DNA of 64,000 nt from Streptomyces sp. LX-29 (GTDB taxonomy: Bacteria; Actinomycetota; Actinomycetes; Streptomycetales; Streptomycetaceae). The translations under genes and the position numbers were made by a program. The notes beneath the pieces were generated by a model. The model made no database searches, had not been told where the DNA came from, and saw only the letters and a list, made by a program, of their open reading frames with translations. This document shows positions 17,863-25,720 of the stretch, piece by piece (within the stretch, counting starts at the first letter, position 1; every line of letters starts with the position of its first letter). The DNA lies in the NCBI RefSeq assembly GCF_029541745.1, contig NZ_CP089746.1, positions 558,001-622,000 of the forward strand, in the 5' to 3' direction.

Positions 17863-19140
17863 ATGCGGTGGAAGCGTGCCGCGGGTGGAGCCCTCCTTGT
17901 CTGCCTCCTGTTGTTGGCGGGACACGCGAGCGCGGGCCTGAGGGCCGGAGGCGAGCCGGGCGCCGCCGACGGCCGCGGACCGCTCACCCTGGTGACCGGC
18001 GGCGACCTCACCGGCTATCTCCGCGGTGTGCTCGACGGCTGGAACAAGCGGCACCCGCGGGAGAAGGTGACGCTGGTCGAACTGCCGGATGCCGCCGACG
18101 AGGTGCGGGCCCAGCTCGTGACCGAGCTGCGATCGGGCAGTGACCGCTTCGATGTGCTCAACATCGACGTGGCGTGGACCTCGGAGTTCGCGGCCGCGGG
18201 CTGGATCGCCCCGGTGGACGGCCGGCGGTTCCCGCTGGATCGGCTGCTGCCCCCGGTGGTGGACACCGCCACGTTCAAGGGGCGGCTGTACGCGGTCCCC
18301 TATGTGACCAACGCCGGGCTGCTCTACTACCGCAAGGACGTCCTCGATCGGGAGGGCGAGCGACCCCCGCAGACCTGGGCCGAGTTGGAGCGACTGGCGA
18401 AGACCGTCGCCCCCAAGCACGGCTTGGACGGCTACGCGGGACAGTTCCTGCCCTACGAGGGGTTGACCGCCAACGTCGTCGAGGCCGTGCAGTCGGCGGG
18501 CGGCACGATGCTCGGCGACGAGGGGGCTCGGGTCACCGTCGACTCCCCCGCCGCCCGCGAGGGCCTGGGCTTCCTGCTCGACGGCGTACGCGAGGGGTGG
18601 ATCCCCCGACGGGCGCTGACCTTCAAGGAGGAGGAGTCCCGCCGGGCGTTCCAGAACGGCGAGCTGCTGTTCCTGCGGAACTGGCCGTACGCGTACCCGA
18701 TGGCCAACGCCGACTCGTCGGCGGTGGCGGGGAAGTTCGGCGCGGTGCCGCTACCGGGCCCCGACGGGCCCGGCTCCAGCGTGCTAGGCGGCTCCAATCT
18801 GGCGGTGAACGCGCACTCGCGACACCAGAGGTCGGCCACCGAGCTGATGGCCTACCTGACCAGTGAGCAGGTGCAGCGCCAGGTGCTGACCAAGGGATCA
18901 CTTCCGCCGGTTTGGGCGGATTTGTACAACGATCCGCAGCTGATCCGGACGTTCCCGTACCTGCCGACGCTCAAGCGGAGCCTGTTGACGGCCAAGCCGC
19001 GCCCCAAGAGCGCCCGCTACGACCAGGTGAGCCTGGCCACCCAGGCCGTGGTCCATCAGGCGCTGATCGGGCGCCAGGACCCCCGTGAGGCCGTCGCCCG
19101 CCTGACGCGGGAGCTCCAGGCCGTCGTCCGCCGCGGCTGA
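17863..19140 (+). CDS. Extracellular sugar-binding protein (ABC family 1), without its own permease
   Basis: A 425-residue exported solute-binding protein of the maltose/trehalose-binding class. The ATG at 17863 has an ideal AAGGAGG site. The signal sequence (MRWKRAAGGALLVCLLLLAG) has a Cys without a proper lipobox, so it may be secreted rather than lipid-anchored. Family features are the N-terminal LTLVTGGDLTGYLRGVLDGW strand-helix, DVLNIDVAWTSEFAAAGWIAP, and YAVPYVTNAGLLYYRKDVLD. It is transcribed divergently from the padR operon and stands just upstream of an alpha-glucosidase/ABC set that has its own binding protein. It may serve the same permeases with a different specificity. Confidence 0.85.
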   Translation: MRWKRAAGGALLVCLLLLAGHASAGLRAGGEPGAADGRGPLTLVTGGDLTGYLRGVLDGWNKRHPREKVTLVELPDAADEVRAQLVTELRSGSDRFDVLNIDVAWTSEFAAAGWIAPVDGRRFPLDRLLPPVVDTATFKGRLYAVPYVTNAGLLYYRKDVLDREGERPPQTWAELERLAKTVAPKHGLDGYAGQFLPYEGLTANVVEAVQSAGGTMLGDEGARVTVDSPAAREGLGFLLDGVREGWIPRRALTFKEEESRRAFQNGELLFLRNWPYAYPMANADSSAVAGKFGAVPLPGPDGPGSSVLGGSNLAVNAHSRHQRSATELMAYLTSEQVQRQVLTKGSLPPVWADLYNDPQLIRTFPYLPTLKRSLLTAKPRPKSARYDQVSLATQAVVHQALIGRQDPREAVARLTRELQAVVRRG

Positions 19141-19162
19141 TCGGCCGACACCCACCCCTCTC

Positions 19163-19183
19163 GCTACTTACTTGTTAAGTAGC
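19163..19183. promoter_or_regulatory. Inverted repeat GCTACTTA-N5-TAAGTAGC, candidate operator
   Basis: Perfect 8-bp arms (19163-19170, 19176-19183) around CTTGT lie in an AT-rich island between the two binding-protein/glucosidase genes. The half-site CTACTTA recurs at 19285-19291, next to a TTGACA at 19265-19270. This pattern fits a repressor site of the LacI or GntR type controlling the glucosidase operon. No regulator gene is present locally. Confidence 0.55.
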
Positions 19184-19264
19184 TTATGGCGATCTTCAAG
19201 CCGGCTTTGCGCCCCCATAAATCCGTCAAATTCGGACACCTCGCTGCGATTTTCGGCAGTTTCG

Positions 19265-19295
19265 TTGACACCCAAATGACACGCCTACTTAACAT
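19265..19295 (+). promoter_or_regulatory. Candidate promoter of the glucosidase/ABC operon
   Basis: TTGACA at 19265-19270 is followed at workable spacing by the AT-rich stretch CTACTTAACAT, which contains an operator half-site and could serve as the -10 region. The first gene starts 64 bp further on. The exact -10 hexamer is ambiguous. Confidence 0.4.
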
Positions 19296-19358
19296 GCATG
19301 CATAACAGCGAACTGCATGCCCCGCAGGTGTGCTCAAGCAAGAACAGGTTCAGGGCAG

Positions 19359-21092
19359 ATGCTCACAGCCACGGTGGGGAACGGCTCTTCCGCCGACCCC
19401 TCGCCGGTCGTCACGACCGGTCTCCCGCACAGCACGGCGCAGCGCTGGTGGCGCGATGCGGTGATCTACCAGGTGTACGTCCGCAGCTTCCTCGACAGCA
19501 CGGGCGACGGCATCGGCGATCTGGCCGGTGTCCGCACCGGACTCCCGTATCTGAAGAAGCTCGGGGTCGACGGCGTCTGGCTCAGCCCCTTCTACCCGTC
19601 CCCGCAGCACGACCACGGCTACGACGTCGCCGACTACTGCGACGTGGACCCGGTCTACGGAGATCTCGCCGAGTTCGACGGGCTGGTGGCCGACGCCCAC
19701 CGGCTGGGGCTGAAGGTCCTCCTGGACATCGTCCCCAACCACTGCTCCAGCGAGCACCCGTGGTTCCGGGCCGCGCTGGCGGAGGGGCCGGGCGGCACCT
19801 CCCGGTCGCTCTTCCACTTCGCCGACGGCCGCGGCACCGACGGCGAACTGCCCCCGAACAACTGGCGGGCCATGTTCGGCGGCCCGGCGTGGAGTCGGGT
19901 CACCGAGCCGGACGGCACCCCGGGCCAGTGGTACCTGCACATGTTCACCCCGGAACAGCCCGACCTGAACTGGCGCAACCCGGTCGTGGGCGACATGTTC
20001 GAGAAGGTCCTGCGGTTCTGGCTGGACCGCGGCGTGGACGGCTTCCGGATCGATGTGGCCGCGGGGCTGTACAAGCACCCCGAGCTGCCGGACTCGCCCG
20101 ACCCCGAGGCCGACGAGCGCACCCGCGACTCCGTCAACCCGCTCGCCTGGAACCAGCCCGAGGTCCACCAGGTGTGGCGCGACTGGCGCGCGCTGTGCGA
20201 GGAGTACACCGCCCTGGACGGCCGCGACCGGCTGCTGGTCGGCGAGGTGTCCGTGCGCACCCCGCGCGAGCAGGCCGCCTACGTCCGGCCCGACGAGCTC
20301 CACCAGGCGTTCTTCTTCCACCTGCTGACCGCGCGCTGGGACATCGACGTCTTCCGGACGGTCATCTCCGAGGCGCTGACCGACATCGCGGAGACCGGCT
20401 CCACCGTCACCTGGGTGCTCAACAACCACGACCAGGTGCGGACCGTCACCCGGTACGCGACCGAGCCGGGCGGCGGGCCCGGGGCCGTCTCCGAGGCGAC
20501 GTCCGGGGGAGAGCACGGCCCGGCCCGCGCCCGCGCCGCCGCCCTGCTGATGCTGGCCCTCCCCGGTGCCGCCTACGTCTACCAGGGCGAGGAGCTGGGT
20601 CTGCCCGAGGTGGTGGACCTGCCGGACGACGTCCTCACCGACCCGATCTTCCACCGGACGGGCAGCCGCCGGGGCGTCCGGGACGGCTGCCGGGTGCCGC
20701 TGCCCTGGTCCGGCCACGCCTCCCCGTTCGGTTTCACCAAGGACGCCGAGGCCGCCAGGCCGTGGCTGCCGCAGCCCGAGTGGTTCGCCGAGCACTCGAC
20801 CGAGCGCGCCGTCGCGGACACCCGCTCCTTCTGGCACCTGTACCGCGAGGGGCTGCACCTGCGTCGCAGCCTCCCGCAGCTCGGCGAGGGCACCCTGCGC
20901 TGGTTGGACTCCCCGCCGCAGGTCCTGGCCTTCGTCCGCGGCGACGGGCTGGTGTGCGCGATCAACTTCGGCACCGACCCGGTCCCGGCACCCGTCCCCG
21001 GCGCCCCGCTGCTGGCCAGCGGCGACTGCCCGGAAGGCACCCTCCCCGGCTCCACCGCCGCCTGGTGGATCACCGCCTCCGACCCCCGATAG
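19359..21092 (+). CDS. GH13 alpha-glucosidase (oligo-1,6-/alpha-1,4-glucosidase type)
   Basis: A 577-residue cytoplasmic glycoside hydrolase releasing glucose from alpha-glucosides. GH13 regions appear in order: DIVPNHCSSEHPW, DGFRIDVA with nucleophile Asp232, LLVGEVSV with the acid/base Glu, and WVLNNHDQ with the transition-state His-Asp pair. The opening WWRDAVIYQVYVRSFLDSTG is typical of oligo-1,6-glucosidase and trehalose-related members. I placed the start at the ATG at 19359 (MLTATVGNG) behind a modest AGGGCAG; the ATG at 19317 has no site. It is followed after 20 bp by the binding protein and two permeases, so it probably cleaves the imported sugar. Confidence 0.93.
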   Translation: MLTATVGNGSSADPSPVVTTGLPHSTAQRWWRDAVIYQVYVRSFLDSTGDGIGDLAGVRTGLPYLKKLGVDGVWLSPFYPSPQHDHGYDVADYCDVDPVYGDLAEFDGLVADAHRLGLKVLLDIVPNHCSSEHPWFRAALAEGPGGTSRSLFHFADGRGTDGELPPNNWRAMFGGPAWSRVTEPDGTPGQWYLHMFTPEQPDLNWRNPVVGDMFEKVLRFWLDRGVDGFRIDVAAGLYKHPELPDSPDPEADERTRDSVNPLAWNQPEVHQVWRDWRALCEEYTALDGRDRLLVGEVSVRTPREQAAYVRPDELHQAFFFHLLTARWDIDVFRTVISEALTDIAETGSTVTWVLNNHDQVRTVTRYATEPGGGPGAVSEATSGGEHGPARARAAALLMLALPGAAYVYQGEELGLPEVVDLPDDVLTDPIFHRTGSRRGVRDGCRVPLPWSGHASPFGFTKDAEAARPWLPQPEWFAEHSTERAVADTRSFWHLYREGLHLRRSLPQLGEGTLRWLDSPPQVLAFVRGDGLVCAINFGTDPVPAPVPGAPLLASGDCPEGTLPGSTAAWWITASDPR

Positions 21093-21112
21093 CTCCACCG
21101 AAGGGAACCACC

Positions 21113-22447
21113 ATGAGACACACCGCGGCACGACGCGTACGCATCGCCACCTCCGGCGCGGCCGTCCTGGGCCTGGCCCTCACCGCGACCGCCTGCGGCG
21201 GCGGGGACTCCTCGGGGGGCGGCAAGAAGTCGCTGTCCGGACAGTCGGTCACCGTCGCCGGCGTCTGGACCGGCGTGGAGCAGGAGAACTTCAAGAAGGT
21301 CCTGGCGGGCTTCACCGAGAAGACCGGCGCGAAGGTCACCTTCGTCTCCACCGGCGACAACGTCTCCACCGTCATCGGCAGCAAGATCGAGGGCGGCAAC
21401 GCCCCCGACGTGGTGATGGTGCCGCAGGTCGGCGTGCTCCATCAGTTCGCCGAGAAGGACTGGCTGGTCCCGCTCTCCAAGGAGATCGCCACCGACGCCG
21501 GCGTCAACTTCGCACCGGTCTGGAAGGAGTACGGAACGGTCGACGACACCTACTACGGCCTGTACTTCAAGGCCTCGCACAAGTCGACGGTCTGGTACAA
21601 CCCGGAGGCGTTCGCCCAGGCCGGGGTCGAGCCCGCCAAGAGCTACGACGCGATGCTGAAGGCGGGCCGGACCCTGTCCGACTCCGGCGTGCCCGCGTTC
21701 TCCGTCGCGGGCGAGGCCGGCTGGCCGCTCACCGACTGGTTCGAGAACGTCTACCTCTCCCAGGCGGGCCCCGAGAACTACGACAAGCTCGCCGCCCACA
21801 AGATCCCGTGGACCGACCCCACCGTCGTCAAGGCGCTCACCACACTCGGCGAGCTCTTCGGTGACAAGGACCTGGTCGCCGGGGGCGGAGCGGGGGCGCT
21901 GCGCACCGACTTCCCCGAGTCCGTGGAGCAGGTCTTCGGACCCGACCCCAAGGCGGGCATGGTCTACGAGGGCGACTTCGTCGGCGGCCTGGTCAAGGAC
22001 CAGCTGAAGAAGAAGGTCGGCGAGGACGCCAAGTTCTTCCCCTTCCCGGCGGTCGACGGGGGCAAGCCGCCGGTCGTCAGCGGTGGTGACGCCGCCGTCG
22101 TGCTCAAGGCCGGAAAGCACCAGAAGGCCGCAATGGAGCTGGTGAAGTACCTGGCCTCCGCGGACGCGGCCGGGATCTGGGCCAAGGCGGGCGGCTTCAT
22201 CTCCCCCAACATGAGCGTCCACATGGGCAACTACCAGGACGAGACCACCCGGGCCACCGCCCAGTCGCTGGTCGACGCCGGTGACTCCGTGCGGTTCGAC
22301 ATGTCCGACCAGGCCCCCGCGGCCTTCGGCGGCACCCAGGGCGCGGGCGAGTGGAAGCTGCTCCAGGACTTCCTGCGCGACCCGTCCGACCCGGAGGCCA
22401 CGGCCCGCAAGCTCGAGGCCGCCGCGGCCAAGGCGTACCGGAAGTAA
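21113..22447 (+). CDS. Sugar ABC transporter substrate-binding lipoprotein
   Basis: A 444-residue lipoprotein with a clear lipobox, LTATAC, after a signal helix, so it is anchored outside the membrane. It has the family 1 pattern (SVTVAGVWTGVEQENFKKVL, APDVVMVPQVGVLHQFAE, YGLYFKASHKSTVWYNPEAF). The ATG at 21113 follows AAGGGAACCACC. It sits between the GH13 enzyme and two permease genes. No ATPase is encoded here, and streptomycete family 1 importers commonly share the ATPase MsiK from another locus. The substrate is probably an alpha-glucoside. Confidence 0.92.
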   Translation: MRHTAARRVRIATSGAAVLGLALTATACGGGDSSGGGKKSLSGQSVTVAGVWTGVEQENFKKVLAGFTEKTGAKVTFVSTGDNVSTVIGSKIEGGNAPDVVMVPQVGVLHQFAEKDWLVPLSKEIATDAGVNFAPVWKEYGTVDDTYYGLYFKASHKSTVWYNPEAFAQAGVEPAKSYDAMLKAGRTLSDSGVPAFSVAGEAGWPLTDWFENVYLSQAGPENYDKLAAHKIPWTDPTVVKALTTLGELFGDKDLVAGGGAGALRTDFPESVEQVFGPDPKAGMVYEGDFVGGLVKDQLKKKVGEDAKFFPFPAVDGGKPPVVSGGDAAVVLKAGKHQKAAMELVKYLASADAAGIWAKAGGFISPNMSVHMGNYQDETTRATAQSLVDAGDSVRFDMSDQAPAAFGGTQGAGEWKLLQDFLRDPSDPEATARKLEAAAAKAYRK

Positions 22448-22465
22448 GGCCGAGGTCCGTAAGCC

Positions 22466-23893
22466 ATGTCTGTGACCACCTCTGAGGTGCGGCCCGCGAA
22501 GGCGGGCCGCACCCCCCCCCCCCCCCCCCCCGCCCCCCCCCCCCCCCCGCCCGACCCCCCGCCGGCCTCCCGCCGCACCACCCCCGCCCGGCGCGCCGTC
22601 CGGCGGCGGCGGCTCATCGCCGCGGTCTTCCTGCTCCCGGCGCTGCTGCTGCTGGGCGCGCTGGTCCTCTACCCGATCATCTTCTCGGTCATCCGCAGCC
22701 TGTTCGACGCGTCCGGCGACACCTTCGTCGGCACCGACAACTACCACGAGATATTCCAGGACCCGGCGACGCTGCGGGCCATCCGCAACAGCGCCATCTG
22801 GGTCGTCTTCGCCCCCGCGCTGCTGACCGGCCTGGGCCTGATCCTCGCCGTGCTCACCGAGAAGGTGCGCTGGAAGACCGCCTTCAAGCTGCTGATGTTC
22901 ATGCCGATGGCGATCTCCTTCCTCGCCGCGGGCATCATCTTCCGGCTCGCCTACGAGCAGGACCCGGAGCGCGGTGTGCTCAACGCCGTGGCCGTCGGCG
23001 TCCACGACAGCTTCGAGGACGTCTCCGGCTATCCGACCGCCAAGGCCCGCCTCGGCGACAAGGCGCTGGACAAGCGCGAGGACGGCGCGTACCGCACGGC
23101 CGACCGCACCAGCCCCGGCCACACGGTCAACCTCGGCCTGGTGGGCGTCCCGCCGAAGGAGCTGCCCGGCGACGCCGTACCCGCCGCCAAGGCGGCCGCG
23201 GCCCGCGTCGGCGCCGACCAGTTGGGGGGCGTGGTCTACCTCGACTTCACCCTCGGCGGCGGCGGAAAGCCCGGCACGGTGGACGCGACCGAGCGCGGAC
23301 TGCCGAAGATGGCGGTCGAGGCGGTCGACCCCCGGGGCGAGGTGGTGGCCACGACCACCACCGGCCCGGACGGTTCCTACCGCTTCGACGGTCTGGAGGC
23401 CGGCTCCTACGCCGTGCAGCTGCCCGCGAAGAACTTCGCCCCGCCGTACGAGGGCATCGCCTGGCTGGGGCCCGCGCTGATCACCCCCGCCATCATCGGC
23501 GCCTACACCTGGATCTGGACCGGCTTCGCCATGGTCCTCATCGGGGCCGGGCTCGCGGCCATGCCCCGTGATGTCCTGGAGGCGGCCCGCATGGACGGCG
23601 CCAACGAGTGGCAGATCTTCCGGAAGATCACCGTGCCCCTGCTCGCCCCCGTGCTCGGCGTGGTCTTCGTGACCATGGTGATCAACGTGATGAAGGTCTT
23701 CGACCTGGTCTACATCATCGCCCCGGGACCGGTGCAGCAGGACGCCAACGTCCTGGCCATGCAGATGTGGCTGGTCTCCTTCGGCGGCGGCAACAACCAG
23801 GGCCTCGGCAGCGCCCTCGGCGTCCTGCTGCTGCTCCTGGTGGTCCCCGCCATGGCCCTCAACATCCGACGTTTCCGCAGGAGCCAGTCATGA
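22466..23893 (+). CDS. Sugar ABC transporter permease with polyproline N-terminus and an inserted Cna-B-like domain
   Basis: A 475-residue MalF-type permease, about 170 residues longer than usual. Residues ~16-33 are almost all Pro, encoded by a C20-G-C16 run. Transmembrane helices begin at AAVFLLPALLLLGALVLYPI. After FLAAGIIFRLAYEQDPERG the chain leaves the membrane for ~160 residues (about 165-325). The end of this insertion (VEAVDPRGEVVA, then TGPDGSYRFDGLEAGSYAV) looks like a Cna-B/SdrD B-type beta-sandwich. The membrane part then resumes, with the EAA loop EAARMDGANEWQIFRKITVP that contacts the ATPase. Its TGA stop overlaps the next gene's start (ATGA). Confidence 0.9.
   Translation: MSVTTSEVRPAKAGRTPPPPPPAPPPPPPDPPPASRRTTPARRAVRRRRLIAAVFLLPALLLLGALVLYPIIFSVIRSLFDASGDTFVGTDNYHEIFQDPATLRAIRNSAIWVVFAPALLTGLGLILAVLTEKVRWKTAFKLLMFMPMAISFLAAGIIFRLAYEQDPERGVLNAVAVGVHDSFEDVSGYPTAKARLGDKALDKREDGAYRTADRTSPGHTVNLGLVGVPPKELPGDAVPAAKAAAARVGADQLGGVVYLDFTLGGGGKPGTVDATERGLPKMAVEAVDPRGEVVATTTTGPDGSYRFDGLEAGSYAVQLPAKNFAPPYEGIAWLGPALITPAIIGAYTWIWTGFAMVLIGAGLAAMPRDVLEAARMDGANEWQIFRKITVPLLAPVLGVVFVTMVINVMKVFDLVYIIAPGPVQQDANVLAMQMWLVSFGGGNNQGLGSALGVLLLLLVVPAMALNIRRFRRSQS
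22512..22548 (+). repeat. Homopolymeric C tracts (C20-G-C16) inside the permease coding region
   Basis: Twenty C residues (22512-22531), one G, then sixteen C (22533-22548) lie ~46 bp into the gene. As written the frame is kept. A tract this long is prone to replication slippage, so either phase variation or an assembly length error is possible. Confidence 0.9.
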
Positions 23894-24774
23894 CGAGCAC
23901 CACCCAGGGCGCCGCCCCGCGGCGCGGCCGGCCCGGGAGCCGCCTGGTGAGGCGACTCAACAGCGGTCTGGTGCAGGCGTTTCTGCTCCTCATCGGACTG
24001 ATCTGGGTCACCCCGGTGGCCGGGCTGTTCCTCTCCTCGCTGCGCTCCGAGGAGGCGAACGCCGGCAGCGGCTGGTGGAAGGCGCTCAGCGCGCCGAGCC
24101 AGCTGTCGTTCGACAACTACACGGCGCTCCTGGAGAACTCCGGCATCACCGCGGCCTTCTGGAACACCGTGCTGATCTCGGTCCCCACCACCGTGGCGGT
24201 GGTGGCGATCGCGGCGCTGGCCGGATACGCCTTCGCCTGGCTGGAGTTCCCCGGCCGCGACTGGATCTTCCTGCTGGTGGTCGCCATGCTGGTGGTGCCC
24301 ATCCAGATCGGTCTGCTGCCGGTGGCGAAGATGTTCGGCACGCTCGGGCTCTTCGGCTCCATCCCCGGAGTGGTGCTCTTCCACGTCGCCTACGGACTGC
24401 CGTTCGCCATCTTCCTGCTCCGCAACTACTTCGCGGAGATCCCCAAGGAGATGCTGGAGGCGGCCCGCATGGACGGCGGCGGGGAGTGGCGGATCTTCTC
24501 GCGACTGGTCCTTCCGCTCGGCAAGCCCGCCATCGCCAGCCTGGCCATCTTCCAGTTCCTGTGGGTGTGGAACGACATGCTGGTCGCGCTGATCTTCGCG
24601 GACAGCGAGTCGCAGCCGCTGACGGTGGCCCTCCAGTCGGAGATGCGGCAGTTCGGCAGCAACATCGGGGTGCTCGCGCCGGGCGCGTTCCTCTCGCTGG
24701 TGGTTCCGCTGGTCGTGTTCTTCGCCTTCCAGCGCCACTTCGTCCAGGGTGTGATGGCCGGCTCGGTGAAGTGA
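23890..24774 (+). CDS. Sugar ABC transporter permease (MalG type)
   Basis: A 294-residue inner permease that pairs with the preceding MalF-type subunit. It shows six hydrophobic helices, a short Arg-rich N-terminus, and the EAA loop EAARMDGGGEWRIFSRLVLP. The ending QGVMAGSVK is the classic MalG/UgpE C-terminus. The ATG at 23890 overlaps the previous stop in ATGA, so subunits are made in balanced amounts. It closes the glucosidase-binding protein-permease operon, and a strong hairpin follows at 24817. Confidence 0.95.
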   Translation: MTSTTQGAAPRRGRPGSRLVRRLNSGLVQAFLLLIGLIWVTPVAGLFLSSLRSEEANAGSGWWKALSAPSQLSFDNYTALLENSGITAAFWNTVLISVPTTVAVVAIAALAGYAFAWLEFPGRDWIFLLVVAMLVVPIQIGLLPVAKMFGTLGLFGSIPGVVLFHVAYGLPFAIFLLRNYFAEIPKEMLEAARMDGGGEWRIFSRLVLPLGKPAIASLAIFQFLWVWNDMLVALIFADSESQPLTVALQSEMRQFGSNIGVLAPGAFLSLVVPLVVFFAFQRHFVQGVMAGSVK

Positions 24775-24816
24775 CACGCCGATCCGATGGCATGACATCG
24801 GGAGTGACATCGGCAG

Positions 24817-24866
24817 ACGGGTGTGCCGGCAGGCGCCGCCGAGGCGGTGTGTGCCGGCACACCCGT
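24817..24866. terminator. Hairpin terminator between convergent sugar-transport and RiPP operons
   Basis: Perfect 15-bp arms (24817-24831 and 24852-24866, ACGGGTGTGCCGGCA and its complement) enclose a 20-nt GC-rich loop. It lies 42 bp after the rightward permease stop and 68 bp after the leftward DUF5825-like gene, so it can stop transcription from both sides. Confidence 0.8.
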
Positions 24867-24934
24867 TGGTGTGCCGTGCGCTCATCCCGCTCGCTCCCGC
24901 TCACCACGGCGCGTGCCGCGCGTCCCGCCGGGGC

Positions 24935-25633
24935 TCAGACCGTCATGGCCTCCTGGATCCAGCGCCGCACCCGGTACGGCAACCACCAGACCAGCTCGCC
25001 GACCTCGCCGACCAGGCGCTCCGAGCGCAGGTCGGCGAGGATCTCCGGGTCCACCCGGTGGGCGGGCACGCCGTCCTCCAGGAGGGCGATCGCCTCCTGG
25101 TACTCGGGTTCCGCGACCGTGAACCGGCGGAGGTCGCCCCAGCGGCGGTCGCGGATCTGGACGAAGCCCGGCCCCTGACGCCACAGGCACTTGCACAGGT
25201 AGTGGCGGTGGCGCCACTCCGCGAGGGCCTCGGTCGCGGCGGCCGGACCGGCCAGGTCCTGGGGTGGTTGCAGATGGTTCAGCGCCCGCCATCCGTCCGG
25301 GTCCGCGTCGGCGAGCGTCAGCCGCCACTCGACCAGCACCGCCCGCGCCGTCAGGTCGCGGACCAGACACAGGGCGCGCACCGCACGGGCGGCGGCGACC
25401 GGGTCGGCCGCGGCGACCGCCAGATCCACGGCCTTCGGGAGCCGCACTCTGCGGGCGCCCAGCTCCCACAGCCGGGTGACCTCCTCGGCGGGCCGACCGC
25501 CGATCGAGAGCTCACCGAGGTCCATGCCCGGCAGGCGGCAGGCGTCGATGTCGTAGTCGCGCCAGGCGAGGACCGACAGCGGACGGTCCGGGGCGTCGGC
25601 GTCCGCCGTCGGCGGGGTGGTCGTGCTGCTCAT
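24935..25633 (-). CDS. DUF5825-like protein of a radical SAM RiPP cluster
   Basis: A 232-residue cytoplasmic protein without signal peptide or membrane segment. Its content (SVLAWRDYDIDACRLPGMDL near the start, a Leu/Ala/Arg-rich middle, FVQIRDRRWGDLRRF and a basic tail PYRVRRWIQEAMTV) agrees with my memory of the DUF5825 family, which occurs beside B12-type radical SAM peptide maturases in actinomycetes. The ATG follows AGGAGGAGCGACCCCGG. It is the last gene of the operon, 87 bp after the maturase. A role as peptide-recognition or accessory protein is inferred from position. The family assignment needs a profile search. Confidence 0.7.
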   Translation of the reverse strand: MSSTTTPPTADADAPDRPLSVLAWRDYDIDACRLPGMDLGELSIGGRPAEEVTRLWELGARRVRLPKAVDLAVAAADPVAAARAVRALCLVRDLTARAVLVEWRLTLADADPDGWRALNHLQPPQDLAGPAAATEALAEWRHRHYLCKCLWRQGPGFVQIRDRRWGDLRRFTVAEPEYQEAIALLEDGVPAHRVDPEILADLRSERLVGEVGELVWWLPYRVRRWIQEAMTV

Positions 25634-25720
25634 CCGGGGTCGCTCCTCCTGCTTCCGACGGGGTGACGATCAGGGTGGCGTTCCGGCCGTTGCGAACGGG
25701 GGAACACGGCGGTCGGACGG

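Noticed and set aside
19298..22447. A single 1049-codon plus-strand frame
   Set aside because: Its first half is the wrong frame of the GH13 glucosidase (Arg/Pro/Gly-rich shadow); only the part from 21113 is a real gene, the binding lipoprotein.
20579..23122. An 847-codon minus-strand frame opposite the transport genes
   Set aside because: Low-complexity Gly/Ala/Arg/Asp composition without motifs or ribosome site; an antisense shadow of well-supported plus-strand genes.
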